From Lachnospiraceae bacterium (lineage in GTDB: Bacteria; Bacillota; Clostridia; Lachnospirales; Lachnospiraceae), in NCBI GenBank assembly GCA_030523345.1, contig JAUNIR010000008.1, forward strand, positions 1-51,875: a stretch of 51,875 bases of DNA, given 5' to 3'. The translations under genes were made by a program, and so were the position numbers. The notes beneath the pieces are model-generated. The model worked only from the letters and a program-made list of their open reading frames with translations. It searched no databases and had not been told where the DNA came from. Below are positions 7,706 to 17,960 of this stretch, piece after piece. Within the stretch, counting starts at the first letter, position 1; the number at the start of each line of letters is the position of its first letter.

Positions 7706-8656
7706 TTACTGTACTAACTGTTTTTCAATATGCTCTGTTAAATTATTAAGCACATCATAATATGTTCCGTTCATCATGCAACCAGCAGCTCTTGCATGTC
7801 CGCCGCCCCCGAAGAACACTGCTATATCAGCAACATTTACCTTACCATTAGAACGCATCGAAACCTTGTATTCTGTGCTTCTAATTTCATGCATAAATAT
7901 TGCCACCTCAACTCCTCTAGTGTATAGAAGCTGATTTACAATTCCTTCAAGATCTGTAGGCTTTGCATCATAGAATTTCATCATCTTCTGAGAAACAACA
8001 CCAGCTATTATTTTCCCATCCATTATAAGAATACTTTCTGTAAGCACTCTTCCCAATAACTGATTTTGCACATACGTCTTAGTATAAAAAGTATCATCTA
8101 TAATTCGTGATGGCTCAAAATCAAACTCTGTAAGATCTCCAATAATTTCAAGTGTAAGTTTTGATGTATTAGAGTACTGAAGTACCCCTGTGTCATGTAT
8201 TATACCTGTATATAGACATACAGCAACATCATTATCGATGTACTTTTTATCCATCACCGTATATAAAACTTCACATGTAGATGATGCATCTGGTACGACA
8301 AGTGAAACATCCCCGTAACCACCATTACTTTCATGATGATCAATACAGATTTTTTTCTTAGCCTTCATAAAGAAAGGCTCTGCATCGCCAAGGCGCTTCG
8401 TATCTCCCGAATCGAGAGCTATGTATACATCAAAATCATTAATTCCGACAAAGCTTGTATTAACTTTATCCCTGTTAGGTAGGAAATCAAACACATCTGC
8501 TGGGGCCTGTAAAAATAACGTAAGCTCTGCATCTTTAACTGTCTTCAAAAGATAATTATATACAGCAAGACAAGACCCTATGCAGTCGCCATCCGGTCTC
8601 ACATGTCCAGATATTCCTATCTTCTTTCCATCACCAATTTCTTTTAATAAATCCAT
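7706..8656 (-). CDS. nrnA: DHH-family phosphoesterase, NrnA-like oligoribonuclease / pAp phosphatase
   Basis: This 316-residue protein has all the DHH/DHHA1 motifs: GHVRPDGD (17-24), ALDSGD, IDHHESN, and the DHHA1 glycine-rich FGGGGHARAAGC near the C-terminus. NrnA removes nanoRNA (2-5 nt) and dephosphorylates 3'-phosphoadenosine 5'-phosphate, using a dinuclear metal centre. The position after rbfA in the infB operon is the usual Firmicute arrangement. A strong terminator follows. Substrate choice between NrnA-like and related DHH enzymes is from context and length. Confidence 0.9.
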   Translation of the reverse strand: MDLLKEIGDGKKIGISGHVRPDGDCIGSCLAVYNYLLKTVKDAELTLFLQAPADVFDFLPNRDKVNTSFVGINDFDVYIALDSGDTKRLGDAEPFFMKAKKKICIDHHESNGGYGDVSLVVPDASSTCEVLYTVMDKKYIDNDVAVCLYTGIIHDTGVLQYSNTSKLTLEIIGDLTEFDFEPSRIIDDTFYTKTYVQNQLLGRVLTESILIMDGKIIAGVVSQKMMKFYDAKPTDLEGIVNQLLYTRGVEVAIFMHEIRSTEYKVSMRSNGKVNVADIAVFFGGGGHARAAGCMMNGTYYDVLNNLTEHIEKQLVQ

Positions 8657-8672
8657 CTATTTGTTCCTTTTC

Positions 8673-9026
8673 TTACTCCGAACAAACTTCATCAATAAGC
8701 TTATTCATCTTAATTCCATACTCAGTAGATGTATCCGGGATAAATGTAAGTGAAGGAGTATTTCTCAAATTGAGCCTTGATGCAAGCTGACGCTTTATAT
8801 AGCCTTCAGCACTCTTAAGGCCCAAAATAGTCTCGTTTCTCTTTTCCTCGTCCCCAAGAACACTTATGTAAACCTTGCATGTCTTTAAATCTGGTGCAAC
8901 CTCTACATCAGTAACACAAGTCATAGGAGCTATACGAGGATCCTTAATTTCTCCTCGTATAATATTTGCAAGCTCTTTCATGACCTCTGAATTTATTCTT
9001 GTATTTTTAATGTTACCTTTTCTCAT
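8673..9026 (-). CDS. rbfA: Ribosome-binding factor A
   Basis: The 117-residue protein has the single KH-like fold typical of RbfA, with conserved EVMKELANIIRGEIKDPR, VTDVEVAPDLKTCKVYISV and a TSxxYGIKM-like C-terminus. RbfA binds the 30S subunit and helps process the 16S rRNA 5' end during maturation and cold adaptation. Its ATG abuts the infB stop with no gap, so it is coupled to IF-2 translation. Identity is strong from sequence and context. Confidence 0.96.
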   Translation of the reverse strand: MRKGNIKNTRINSEVMKELANIIRGEIKDPRIAPMTCVTDVEVAPDLKTCKVYISVLGDEEKRNETILGLKSAEGYIKRQLASRLNLRNTPSLTFIPDTSTEYGIKMNKLIDEVCSE

Positions 9027-11765
9027 TTATCTTGGAACCTCAACCATCTTGTAAGCTTCTACAATATCAAACTCTTCAAATGCGCCGAAGTCTTCAAAAA
9101 CAAGACCACATTCAAAACCTGACTTAACTTCCTTCACATCATCTTTAAATCTCTTAAGTGAAGCAAGGTTTCCTTCGAATATCTGCTCTCCTGCTCTTGA
9201 AATTCTAACCATACATCCTCTTTCGAATACACCGTCAAGAACATATGAACCGGCAATGTTACCAACACCAGATGCCTTAAATATCTGACGAATTTCTGCA
9301 TGTCCAATAATCTTCTCTTCAAATACAGGATCAAGCATACCATTCATAGCAGCTTCTACATCTTCAATAGCTTTGTAAATTACATCATAAAGCTTAATTT
9401 CTACTCCTTCATGCTCAGATGTTGACTTAGCCTGAGCATCTGGACGTACATTAAATCCGATAATGATTGCATTTGATGCAGATGCAAGAATGACATCTGA
9501 TTCGTTAATTGCTCCAACGCCTGAGTGGATTACCTTAACGACAACTTCTTCATTCGAAAGCTTTGTTAATGATTCCTTAACAGCTTCAACAGAACCCTGT
9601 ACATCAGCCTTTATAATTAAGTTAAGTTCTTTTAACTTACCAGCCTCAATCTGATTGAACATGTCTTCAAGTGTAACATGTGATTTTGTCTCTTCGATCT
9701 TCTTTGTCTTATTATATGCAATGAAAGTATCTGCAAATGCCTTTGCATCCTTATCTGTCTCTGGACAAACAAAAATTTCGCCAGCACCTGGAACTGCATC
9801 AAGACCTAAAATTTCTACAGGTGTAGAAGGTCCTGCCTCCTTAACACGTCTTCCTGTATCATCAATCATGGCTCTTACCTTACCATGACACTCTCCACAG
9901 GCAATGAAATCACCCACTTTAAGAGTACCCTTCTGTACAAGAACTGTTGCAACAGGTCCTCTACCCTTATCGAGCTGAGCCTCAATTACAAGTCCTGTAG
10001 CTTTTCTATTAGGATTAGCTTTAAGCTCATGAATCTCTGCTGTAAGATTAATAAGATCAAGCAGATTTTCAATACCCTCACCTGTCTTAGCAGACACAGG
10101 CGCGAATACTGTGCTTCCGCCCCAATCTTCAGGTGTAAGTTCATACTCCGCAAGTTCCTGCTTAACTCTGTCAATATTTGCAGATGGCTTATCAATTTTA
10201 TTAACGGCTACAACAACCTCGATTCCTGCTGCTTTTGCATGGTTAATAGCTTCGATTGTCTGTGGCATTACACCATCATCAGCTGCAACTACTAGGATAG
10301 CAATATCTGTTGCATTTGCGCCTCTCATACGCATTGCTGTAAATGCTTCATGACCAGGTGTATCAAGGAATGTAATCTTTTTATCTGATCCCTGTGGCTT
10401 AACAATATAAGCACCAATTGCCTGTGTAATTCCACCTGCTTCCTTTGCTATCACATGTGTATTACGTATCTTATCAAGAAGCGAAGTTTTACCATGGTCA
10501 ACATGACCCATTACGCAAATGACAGGAGGTCTCTCAACAAGATCTTCTTCCTTATCTTCTATTAGATACTTCTCCATAAGGGCATCGATAGGATTTATAA
10601 CTATTTCGTGCTCACAAAGGATTTCATATTCAAGCGCAATATTCTCTGCCTCTTCATATGTAATCTCCTGATTCACAGTATACATCTGCCCCTTAAGGAA
10701 TAATTCCTTAATAATCTGTGCTGGAGGCATTTTCATCTTATCTGCAAGATCCTTAATTGTTATAACTTCAGGTATAACGATTACTTTAATCTTTTCTTCT
10801 TCTTTTACTTCCTGCTTCTTCTGTTCAGGCTTTTCGAGCATCTTTACTTTATTGCCCTTTCCGCCCTGCTTTCCTCTGAAGCCATCCTCAAATTGATTTG
10901 TTTTGTCCTTATTTTTCTTGTCGTGATTACGTCTATTATCCTTACCTGAACCAGGTGCCTGATTCATAGCATTAGCCTGTGCATTGCCTGCAAAACCACC
11001 TCTATTTTGGTTTCCCTGGTTGCCTCCCTGCTGACGCATTCCCTGACCGCCAAAGCTTACTCTTGGCTTTCCGTTTTGTTTGTCTGTCTTTTCCTGAGGT
11101 CTGTCAGAGCGTCTACTATCGCCACCCATATTAGAAACATTCCTGCGATTATCGAAAGATTTCTGTGTATTTTCTTTGTTTCCCTGAACATTTTTTTCTG
11201 GAACACTCTTAACCTGCTCATTCTTTACTCCTTCAACCTTTTCATTTTCTACTGGAGCTTTCTTCTTTTCTGGTGCTGGCTGCATCTGCTGAGGTTTAAC
11301 AATCATGTCTTCATCTGTTCGTCTCATTGCTGATGTACGAATGTTAGTTTTAATTAATCCTCCACGACCATTTCCAGATGGCTGCTGTTGGCGCTGCTGA
11401 GGCGCTACAGGTCTTTGACCATCATTTCTTCCTGCCTCTGGTCTTGCTCCCTGCACTCTGTTTTTCTGAGCCGATCCACCCTTTATAATAATTACACTAC
11501 TTTTTTTCTTTTTTGGAGTTTCTCCCTGAGGTGCTTTAGCCTCAGGTGCCTTTGTTTCAGACGCCTTTGGAGCTTCTTTCTCTACCTTTTCTGGTTTGTT
11601 TGTTTCCTTTGCTGGAGCTTTAATCTTACTCTTCACATATTCCATCTGTTCGTCTGAAATAGTATTGCTTCCCTTAATTTCGTCTCCACGAGATTTAAGG
11701 ATCTGAAGTACTTCAGCGGTTTCTTTTTCTATTTCTTTTGCAAATTTTGCTACTGTCAACTGCAT
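9027..11765 (-). CDS. infB: Translation initiation factor IF-2
   Basis: IF-2 is the GTPase that places initiator tRNA on the ribosome. The 912 residues comprise a short N-terminal IF2_N helix domain (1-50), a long low-complexity linker (about 55-320) rich in Lys, Gln, Asn, Arg and Gly, a second IF2_N domain (about 330-380), the G domain with GHVDHGKT (420-427), DTPGH (468-472) and NKID (522-525), then beta-barrel domain II, domain III and the C-terminal fMet-tRNA-binding barrel. The linker is long and Gly/Asn/Gln-rich but its composition is not unusual for Clostridia. It sits between ylxQ (20 bp gap) and rbfA (abutting). Confidence 0.98.
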   Translation of the reverse strand: MQLTVAKFAKEIEKETAEVLQILKSRGDEIKGSNTISDEQMEYVKSKIKAPAKETNKPEKVEKEAPKASETKAPEAKAPQGETPKKKKSSVIIIKGGSAQKNRVQGARPEAGRNDGQRPVAPQQRQQQPSGNGRGGLIKTNIRTSAMRRTDEDMIVKPQQMQPAPEKKKAPVENEKVEGVKNEQVKSVPEKNVQGNKENTQKSFDNRRNVSNMGGDSRRSDRPQEKTDKQNGKPRVSFGGQGMRQQGGNQGNQNRGGFAGNAQANAMNQAPGSGKDNRRNHDKKNKDKTNQFEDGFRGKQGGKGNKVKMLEKPEQKKQEVKEEEKIKVIVIPEVITIKDLADKMKMPPAQIIKELFLKGQMYTVNQEITYEEAENIALEYEILCEHEIVINPIDALMEKYLIEDKEEDLVERPPVICVMGHVDHGKTSLLDKIRNTHVIAKEAGGITQAIGAYIVKPQGSDKKITFLDTPGHEAFTAMRMRGANATDIAILVVAADDGVMPQTIEAINHAKAAGIEVVVAVNKIDKPSANIDRVKQELAEYELTPEDWGGSTVFAPVSAKTGEGIENLLDLINLTAEIHELKANPNRKATGLVIEAQLDKGRGPVATVLVQKGTLKVGDFIACGECHGKVRAMIDDTGRRVKEAGPSTPVEILGLDAVPGAGEIFVCPETDKDAKAFADTFIAYNKTKKIEETKSHVTLEDMFNQIEAGKLKELNLIIKADVQGSVEAVKESLTKLSNEEVVVKVIHSGVGAINESDVILASASNAIIIGFNVRPDAQAKSTSEHEGVEIKLYDVIYKAIEDVEAAMNGMLDPVFEEKIIGHAEIRQIFKASGVGNIAGSYVLDGVFERGCMVRISRAGEQIFEGNLASLKRFKDDVKEVKSGFECGLVFEDFGAFEEFDIVEAYKMVEVPR

Positions 11766-11785
11766 TACCTCCTAATTGATTTCTG

Positions 11786-12094
11786 CTACTGATTACTCAT
11801 TTCTGACAACGTCAGTATTTTATTAGCAAGTCCTTCATCAGTAACTGCAACAGATGCTCTAAACTCTCTTCCTATGAAATGGCCTATTTCGTCTTTGTTA
11901 GAATAAACAATAATAGGAACATTATAAAAATCGCACATATTCGAAAATCTCTTTTTTGTATTATCCGAAGCATCTGAAGCTATAATCACAAGCCTCGCCT
12001 GCCCTGTCTTTACAGATTCCTCTGTTTTAAACTCTCCAGACTGAACTTTTCCTGCCCTTTGAGCTAAAGACAAAAGCTGTAACGCTCTATCCAT
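11786..12094 (-). CDS. ylxQ: L7Ae-family ribosomal protein YlxQ
   Basis: This 102-residue L7Ae/L30e/S12e/Gadd45 fold protein begins LLSLAQRAGKVQSGEF, the typical YlxQ/RplGA opening. The family binds kink-turn RNA. It lies 3 bp downstream of nusA and 20 bp upstream of infB. In most Firmicutes ylxR (DUF448) lies between nusA and ylxQ; here there is no room for it. Identity is good; the RNA partner in the cell is unknown. Confidence 0.92.
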   Translation of the reverse strand: MDRALQLLSLAQRAGKVQSGEFKTEESVKTGQARLVIIASDASDNTKKRFSNMCDFYNVPIIVYSNKDEIGHFIGREFRASVAVTDEGLANKILTLSEMSNQ

Positions 12095-12097
12095 TTA

Positions 12098-13261
12098 TTA
12101 TTCCTCTGTGCTATCTTCTGTAGTTTCCTCATATGACTCTTCGTATTCTTCTTCATACTCCTCGTCATACTCATCATCATATCCTTCGTAGTCTTCAAGT
12201 CTGAAGCCTTCTGCATCTTTAGCCTGTTCTTCTGACTTAATGTCAATCTTGAATCCTGTAAGTCTCGCAGCAAGTCTTGCATTCTGTCCACTCATACCGA
12301 TTGCCAATGATAACTGGTTGTCTGGAACAACTACCTTAGCTTCTTTTGATTCTGAATCAGCAAATGTAAATACTACGTTAGCTGGTGATAATGCATTTTC
12401 AATAAATAGTCCTTCGTTTTCGTTCCACTCAATAATATCTATTTTCTCTCCTCTTAACTCATCGTTAATAGCATTAACTCTTGCACCGTTCATACCAACA
12501 CATGCACCAACTGGATCTACGTCAGGATTATTCGACCAAACAGCAATTTTGGTTCTTGATCCAGCTTCTCTTGCAATGGCTTTAATTTCTACTGTTCCAT
12601 CTGCAACTTCAGCAATTTCCTGTTCAAAAAGCATCTTTACAAGTTCTGGATGAGTACGGCTTACGTTAATTCTAGGTCCCTTGCTTGAATCTTTAACTTC
12701 CAATACATAAACCTTAATTCTGTCGTTAACCTTAAATCTCTCTGTTGGCACCTGTTCGTTCTCAGCGAGGAATCCCTCTGCCTTACCAAGATCTATGCTT
12801 ATATTTTTACCGCCCACAAAACGTCTTACAACACCTGTAACGATCTTCTTTTCCTTTGACTTAAATTTCTTAATGATAGCTGAATGCTCTTCTTCACGAA
12901 TCTTCTGTGTGATAACATTCTTAGCATTTGATGCTGCAATTCTACCGAAATCCTTAGAGTCAAATTCTACATTAACTGTATCGCCTTCTTTTGCCTTCTT
13001 GTCTATAAGCTTAGCATCAACAAGTGTAATCTGTGTTACAGGATCAGTAACATCCTCTTCTGTCTTAACAACTTCTTTTACAGCATAAATTCTGTAATCA
13101 CCTGTTTCTCTGTCGATTTCTACTTTAACATTATCAGACTTGCCGAAGTGGTTGTTGTACGCCTTAAGGAGTGAATCCTCAATTGCTTCAAACATAACCT
13201 CTTTTGGAATGTCTCTTTCCTTTTCAAAAATCTCAAGTGCTTCTAAAAGTTCTTTGTTCAT
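12098..13261 (-). CDS. nusA: Transcription termination/antitermination protein NusA
   Basis: NusA binds RNA polymerase and nascent RNA and affects pausing, termination and antitermination. The 387 residues show the N-terminal RNA polymerase-binding domain (1-130, with DIPKEVMFEAIEDSLLKAY), an S1 domain (about 135-200), KH1 and KH2 (about 230-345, with VGACVGMNGARV and IGMSGQNARLAARLTG). A highly acidic tail of about 35 residues ends the protein, rich in Glu and Tyr. Acidic C-terminal repeats like those of E. coli are absent, as usual for Firmicutes. It follows rimP by 20 bp. Confidence 0.97.
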   Translation of the reverse strand: MNKELLEALEIFEKERDIPKEVMFEAIEDSLLKAYNNHFGKSDNVKVEIDRETGDYRIYAVKEVVKTEEDVTDPVTQITLVDAKLIDKKAKEGDTVNVEFDSKDFGRIAASNAKNVITQKIREEEHSAIIKKFKSKEKKIVTGVVRRFVGGKNISIDLGKAEGFLAENEQVPTERFKVNDRIKVYVLEVKDSSKGPRINVSRTHPELVKMLFEQEIAEVADGTVEIKAIAREAGSRTKIAVWSNNPDVDPVGACVGMNGARVNAINDELRGEKIDIIEWNENEGLFIENALSPANVVFTFADSESKEAKVVVPDNQLSLAIGMSGQNARLAARLTGFKIDIKSEEQAKDAEGFRLEDYEGYDDEYDEEYEEEYEESYEETTEDSTEE

Positions 13262-13281
13262 TTTGTCCTCCTGTAACCGTT

Positions 13282-13746
13282 TTAAAATTCAACATGTAAT
13301 TTGACACTTGCCAAATCACTTTTTAAAAATTCTTTATCTTCATCATCAATAGTTACTACTATTTTATCTTTATCATAAAGCTTAAGAATTCCAGTGAACT
13401 CTTTCACCTTATCAATCGCTTTATAAAGCTTCAAATCAATTTCCCTTCCAATTGATTTTTCATAGTCCCTATCTCTTTTAAGCGCTCTTCCAAGTCCTGG
13501 TGAACTGACCTCTAATATGTATTCCCCTTCGATAAAGTCATCTTCATCAAGCTTATCTGAAAGTTTTCTTGATACATCAACGCAATCATCAATTGTAATT
13601 CCGCCTTCTTTATCAATATATGCCCTCAGATAGTATTCAGAGCCTTCCTTAACATACTCAACGTCCCATAAATCAAATCCAAATTCCTCAAGAATTGGCA
13701 CGAGAAGCATTTCTGTTTTTTGCTCGTAACTTTCTCTTTTTGACAT
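13282..13746 (-). CDS. rimP: Ribosome maturation factor RimP
   Basis: The 154-residue RimP has the two expected domains, with YLRAYIDKEGGITIDDC and the signature EVSSPGLGRALK at the junction. It acts in 30S assembly before S12 and S19 binding. It is the first gene of the nusA-infB operon. The ATG follows a GAGGAAGGG ribosome-binding site. The carB terminator ends only about 30 nt upstream, so the promoter must be compressed into or upstream of that hairpin; I could not identify a convincing one. Confidence 0.95.
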   Translation of the reverse strand: MSKRESYEQKTEMLLVPILEEFGFDLWDVEYVKEGSEYYLRAYIDKEGGITIDDCVDVSRKLSDKLDEDDFIEGEYILEVSSPGLGRALKRDRDYEKSIGREIDLKLYKAIDKVKEFTGILKLYDKDKIVVTIDDEDKEFLKSDLASVKLHVEF

Positions 13747-13777
13747 TTTCCCTTCCTCATCTAAACCTATAACAATA

Positions 13778-13807
13778 AGAAAAGTGAACCTCGCGGCTCA
13801 CTTTTCT
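13778..13807 (-). terminator. Terminator after carB with GCGA tetraloop
   Basis: A 13-bp stem on the minus strand (AGAAAAGTGAGCC / GGTTCACTTTTCT, one G-U) is closed by a GCGA tetraloop. The downstream T-run is short. It is about 83 nt after the carB stop. Confidence 0.78.
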
Positions 13808-13890
13808 AACTAAAAACATTTTACTCCTGTTCACATAATTTTGCAAGTGATAAGCATCATTTCACAAATTCATATGAACAGTAATATCAA

Positions 13891-16800
13891 TTATTCAATC
13901 TCAGAATGGAACTGCTGAAGTGACTTTACTTCTGTTTTCTCACTCTGCATTGCCTTAATACCAGCAATAGATGCTTTTGCCGCAGCCATTGTAGTAACAT
14001 AAGGAATTCTTGCCTTAATTACGCCCTTACGGATGTAGCTGTCATCTGCAGCACCCTTCTTATCATCTGGAGTATTGATAACAATTGAGACTTCATTATT
14101 TGTTATTGCATCAAGAACATTTGGACGACCCTGATTAAGCTTATAAATCTTAGTAGCAGGAATTCCAGCCTCTACGATCATGTCATATGTTCCACCTGTT
14201 GCTACAATATCAAATCCGCATTCATTGAATCCCTTAGCAACATCGACAAGTTCAGATTTATCTCTATCATTTACTGAAATGAGAACTGTTCCTTCTAATG
14301 GAAGTCTTGTCTGTGTAGCCTCCTGTGCCTTATAATATGCCATTCCAAAGTCAGAAGACATACCAAGAACTTCACCTGTAGAACGCATCTCTGGTCCTAA
14401 TAATGGGTCAACTTCCTGGAACATGTTGAATGGGAATACAGCCTCCTTAACGCCACAGTGATTGAACTTTCTTTCCTTAAGCGCTGGAACTGGTGATTCC
14501 TTTCCTGTAATTGATGCGGTCATAATCTCTGTTGCAAGAGGCACCATCTTAATATTACATACCTTTGATACAAGTGGTACTGTACGTGATGCACGTGGAT
14601 TAGCCTCTAACACATATACCTTATCATTCTCGATAGCATACTGCATGTTCATAAGACCAACTACGTTCATTTCTTTTGCTATCTTCTGCGTATATTCTTT
14701 AATTGTTGCAACGTTCTTCTCTGATATATTGATTGAAGGAAGAACACAAGCTGAATCACCAGAGTGAATACCTGCAAGCTCGATATGTTCCATTACAGCT
14801 GGGACAAATACGTTCTGTCCGTCTGAAATAGCATCTGCTTCGCACTCAAGCGCATTATTTAAGAATCTGTCAATAAGAATTGGTCTGTCAGGTGTAACAC
14901 CTACTGCTGCAGCCATATACACTTTCATGTGTTCGTCGTCATGAACTACTTCCATTCCACGACCTCCAAGAACGTATGAAGGACGAACCATTACTGGGTA
15001 CCCAATTCTATTAGCGATTTCTATAGCTTCATCAACAGTTACTGCCATTCCTGATTCCGGCATAGGAATTTCAAGCTTATCCATCATAGCACGGAATAGG
15101 TCTCTATCCTCTGCAAGATCAATTGTTTCCGGTGTTGTTCCTAAAATGTTAACACCATTCTTCTTAAGATCAGCAGCCAAGTTAAGAGGTGTCTGACCAC
15201 CAAACTGAGCAATAACGCCCATTGGCTTTTCCTTCTCATGAATACTTAAAACGTCTTCAAGAGTGAGTGGCTCAAAATAAAGCTTGTCTGATGTATCATA
15301 GTCTGTTGAAACTGTTTCAGGGTTACAGTTAACTATGATTGTTTCAAATCCCATTTCCTTAAGAGCCAATGCTGCATGTACACAACAATAGTCAAATTCA
15401 ATACCCTGACCAATTCTATTAGGGCCACCACCAAGAATCATAATCTTCTTAGGGTTTGTAGATGCACTAGCGTCTTTATCCTTATCGATATTATATGATG
15501 AGTAATAGTATGCACTATCTTTAGTTCCACTAACGTGAACACCTTCCCATGCTTCTACGATACCAGCTTCAGTTCTTGCCTTTCTAATAGCTGCCTCTTC
15601 CACATCAAGAATCTGTGATAAATATTTATCTGAGAATCCATCCTGTTTAGCTTTTCTTAATACGTCTACAGGTGGAACACTTCCCTTCATTGCTTCAAGA
15701 GCTGTTTCTTCTTCAACAAGTTCTTTCATCTGTTCAACAAAGTATGGCTTAACAGCTGTAATTTCATAGATTTCATCTACTGTTGCACCCTTACGAAGAG
15801 CTTCATACATAATAAAGTGTCTCTGAGATGATGGTGTATGAAGCATATTAAGAAGTTCTTTCTTAGAAAGTTCTCTATAGTTCTTAGCATTTCCAAGACC
15901 ATACTGACCAATCTCAAGTGATCTAATTGCCTTCTGGAATGCTTCCTTATATGTCTTACCGATACTCATTACTTCACCAACAGCTCTCATCTGAGTACCA
16001 AGCTTGTCCTGTGCTCCTTTGAACTTTTCAAATGCCCAACGAGCAAATTTAATTACTACATAGTCTCCATCTGGAACATACTTATCAAGTGTGCCGTACT
16101 TTCCACATTCAATATCATCAAGATCAAGTCCTGCAGCAAGCATAGCTGATACAAGAGCAATAGGGAATCCTGTAGCCTTTGATGCAAGAGCTGATGAACG
16201 TGATGTACGAGGATTAATTTCAATTACAATGATTCTTCCTGTCTTAGTGTTACGTGCAAACTGAACGTTTGTACCACCAATAACCTGAATAGCATCAACA
16301 ATCTTGTAAGCCTGTCTCTGAAGTTCCTTCTGAACATCTTCAGAAATTGTAAGCATTGGAGCTGAGCAGAAAGAATCACCTGTATGAACACCAAGTGGAT
16401 CAATGTTCTCAATAAAGCAGACTGTAATCATCTGACCCTTTGAATCTCTTACTACCTCAAGTTCAAGTTCTTCCCATCCAAGTACTGACTCTTCTACTAG
16501 AACCTGTCCAACAAGTGATGCCTGAAGACCTCTCTCACATACTGTCTTAAGCTCTTCAACATTGTATACTAATCCGCCACCGGCTCCGCCCATTGTATAA
16601 GCAGGACGAAGAACAACTGGATATCCAAGTTCATCTGCAATCTTTAATGCATCGTCAACAGAATATGCTACTTCAGAACGTGCCATTTCGATTCCAAGAG
16701 AATTCATAGTCTTCTTGAACTCGATTCTATCTTCACCTCTCTCAATAGCATCAACCTGTACACCAATTACCTTAACACCATATTTATCAAGTATGCCTGC

Positions 16801-17112
16801 CTGATAAAGTTCTGAAGCAAGGTTAAGACCTGTCTGACCACCAAGGTTAGGTAAAAGTCCATCTGGCCTTTCTTTTTCTATAATTTTCTCAAGTCTCTCG
16901 ATGTTAAGTGGTTCAATGTAAGTAACATCTGCAATACCTGGATCTGTCATAATTGTTGCAGGGTTAGAGTTAACAAGTACTATCTCATAACCAAGTTTTT
17001 TAAGTGCCTTACAAGCCTGTGTTCCTGAGTAGTCAAACTCACAAGCCTGTCCGATAATAATTGGTCCCGATCCAATTATCATGACTTTGTTAATGTCTTC
17101 TCTTTTCTTCAT
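13891..17112 (-). CDS. carB: Carbamoyl-phosphate synthase large subunit
   Basis: This protein makes carbamoyl phosphate for pyrimidine and arginine synthesis, using ammonia supplied by CarA. The 1073 residues hold two ATP-grasp halves (the first opening MIIGSGPIIIGQACEFDYSG, the second MILGGGPNRIGQGIEFDYCC), the oligomerisation domain, and a C-terminal MGS-like allosteric domain (about 935-1073). The start at 17112 is preferred because GGAG lies 6 nt before it; an upstream TTG in frame overlaps that site. No carA is adjacent in this window, so the small subunit must be elsewhere. A hairpin (17144-17174) lies only 31 nt upstream. Confidence 0.97.
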   Translation of the reverse strand: MKKREDINKVMIIGSGPIIIGQACEFDYSGTQACKALKKLGYEIVLVNSNPATIMTDPGIADVTYIEPLNIERLEKIIEKERPDGLLPNLGGQTGLNLASELYQAGILDKYGVKVIGVQVDAIERGEDRIEFKKTMNSLGIEMARSEVAYSVDDALKIADELGYPVVLRPAYTMGGAGGGLVYNVEELKTVCERGLQASLVGQVLVEESVLGWEELELEVVRDSKGQMITVCFIENIDPLGVHTGDSFCSAPMLTISEDVQKELQRQAYKIVDAIQVIGGTNVQFARNTKTGRIIVIEINPRTSRSSALASKATGFPIALVSAMLAAGLDLDDIECGKYGTLDKYVPDGDYVVIKFARWAFEKFKGAQDKLGTQMRAVGEVMSIGKTYKEAFQKAIRSLEIGQYGLGNAKNYRELSKKELLNMLHTPSSQRHFIMYEALRKGATVDEIYEITAVKPYFVEQMKELVEEETALEAMKGSVPPVDVLRKAKQDGFSDKYLSQILDVEEAAIRKARTEAGIVEAWEGVHVSGTKDSAYYYSSYNIDKDKDASASTNPKKIMILGGGPNRIGQGIEFDYCCVHAALALKEMGFETIIVNCNPETVSTDYDTSDKLYFEPLTLEDVLSIHEKEKPMGVIAQFGGQTPLNLAADLKKNGVNILGTTPETIDLAEDRDLFRAMMDKLEIPMPESGMAVTVDEAIEIANRIGYPVMVRPSYVLGGRGMEVVHDDEHMKVYMAAAVGVTPDRPILIDRFLNNALECEADAISDGQNVFVPAVMEHIELAGIHSGDSACVLPSINISEKNVATIKEYTQKIAKEMNVVGLMNMQYAIENDKVYVLEANPRASRTVPLVSKVCNIKMVPLATEIMTASITGKESPVPALKERKFNHCGVKEAVFPFNMFQEVDPLLGPEMRSTGEVLGMSSDFGMAYYKAQEATQTRLPLEGTVLISVNDRDKSELVDVAKGFNECGFDIVATGGTYDMIVEAGIPATKIYKLNQGRPNVLDAITNNEVSIVINTPDDKKGAADDSYIRKGVIKARIPYVTTMAAAKASIAGIKAMQSEKTEVKSLQQFHSEIE

Positions 17113-17143
17113 AACTATCTCCAAACTTTATTTTATATAACAT

Positions 17144-17174
17144 AATTTTAGGACCGGATGTCGGTCCTAAAATT
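17144..17174 (-). terminator. Perfect 13-bp hairpin between the secreted coiled-coil gene and carB
   Basis: AATTTTAGGACCG and CGGTCCTAAAATT pair perfectly around a 5-nt loop. It is 11 nt after the stop of the secreted protein gene and 31 nt before the carB start. T-rich arms could let it work in either direction. It may also attenuate carB. Confidence 0.75.
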
Positions 17175-17185
17175 AATTGCCTTTA

Positions 17186-17911
17186 TTATTCGGCACAAGC
17201 AGCATCAAAATCTCTACAACAAGATTCAAAATCTCTTCTTATTTCAGCAAGTCTCATATTGTCCTGCATTGTTGGCAATGGCATTGTTGCAGCAAATGCA
17301 TCATATTCTGCCTGAAGATGAGCTAACTCCTCCTGCTCCTGTTTAAGCTGTGCAAGCTCTACCTGATATGCCTGATTAAGTTCATTAACCTGTGCAAAAA
17401 TAGCTGGATTTACCTGTGCTAAAGCTGTCTGTGACTGAATTGCCTGCTGGATAACCTGAATCTGAGTAGTCTGTGCTGAAATAATAGACTTAGCGCCTTG
17501 AATCTTATCCTGCATTGGTCCTAAAGAAGCCTGATTTCTGAACTTCTCCTGCATTGATGCTAGGAAAATTTCAGAATCAGATCTTGTATTTACAAAATCC
17601 ATAACACGTCTTGCTTTATTTAACTTATCTTCCTTTGTGTCAAGCTTTCTATAGCACTTATCAAGATCGTCATAAGCATCACTCAACTGACCACCTGATA
17701 TACCACTGTTTCTAAGTTCATCTACACGTCTTCTTGCGTTGTCTAAATTTCTCTGAGCATCGTCTCTTTCTCTCTGAGCCTGACTAACTAAATCTCTAGC
17801 CTGCTGAGTAAGAACATAACCGTCTGTTGCTGCACTAACATTCTTTGCTGGAACTACTACGCATGCTATTGCAAGTGCTGTTACTGCTAATAAACTAATT
17901 ATTTTCTTCAT
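17186..17911 (-). CDS. Secreted coiled-coil protein of unknown function
   Basis: The start at 17911 is chosen for the AAGGAAGGAAG site 7 nt upstream; it gives a clean signal peptide (MKKIISLLAVTALAIA...NVSA, cleavage near residue 28). The mature protein (about 213 residues) is nearly all alpha-helical coiled coil, rich in Gln, Arg, Asp and Ala, with several heptad-like stretches such as QARDLVSQAQRERDDAQRNL. I recognise no enzymatic domain. The closest idea is a peptidoglycan-hydrolase-type coiled coil lacking its catalytic domain, but that is a guess. It lies downstream of the SPFH/zinc-ribbon gene with a terminator between. Confidence 0.8.
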   Translation of the reverse strand: MKKIISLLAVTALAIACVVVPAKNVSAATDGYVLTQQARDLVSQAQRERDDAQRNLDNARRRVDELRNSGISGGQLSDAYDDLDKCYRKLDTKEDKLNKARRVMDFVNTRSDSEIFLASMQEKFRNQASLGPMQDKIQGAKSIISAQTTQIQVIQQAIQSQTALAQVNPAIFAQVNELNQAYQVELAQLKQEQEELAHLQAEYDAFAATMPLPTMQDNMRLAEIRRDFESCCRDFDAACAE

Positions 17912-17960
17912 AAACGTTCTTCCTTCCTTAATTATGTTAACATTTCTGCTATATTCAAAT

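Noticed and set aside
9885..11660. Several plus-strand frames over infB
   Set aside because: They are antisense to a clear IF-2 gene, lack ribosome-binding sites and encode Phe/Cys/Leu-rich sequences typical of reverse-strand shadows.
12064..12291. A 75-codon minus-strand frame that could be taken for the missing ylxR
   Set aside because: It overlaps the 3' end of nusA in another frame, has no GGRGA(Y)-type YlxR motif and has coding-shadow composition.
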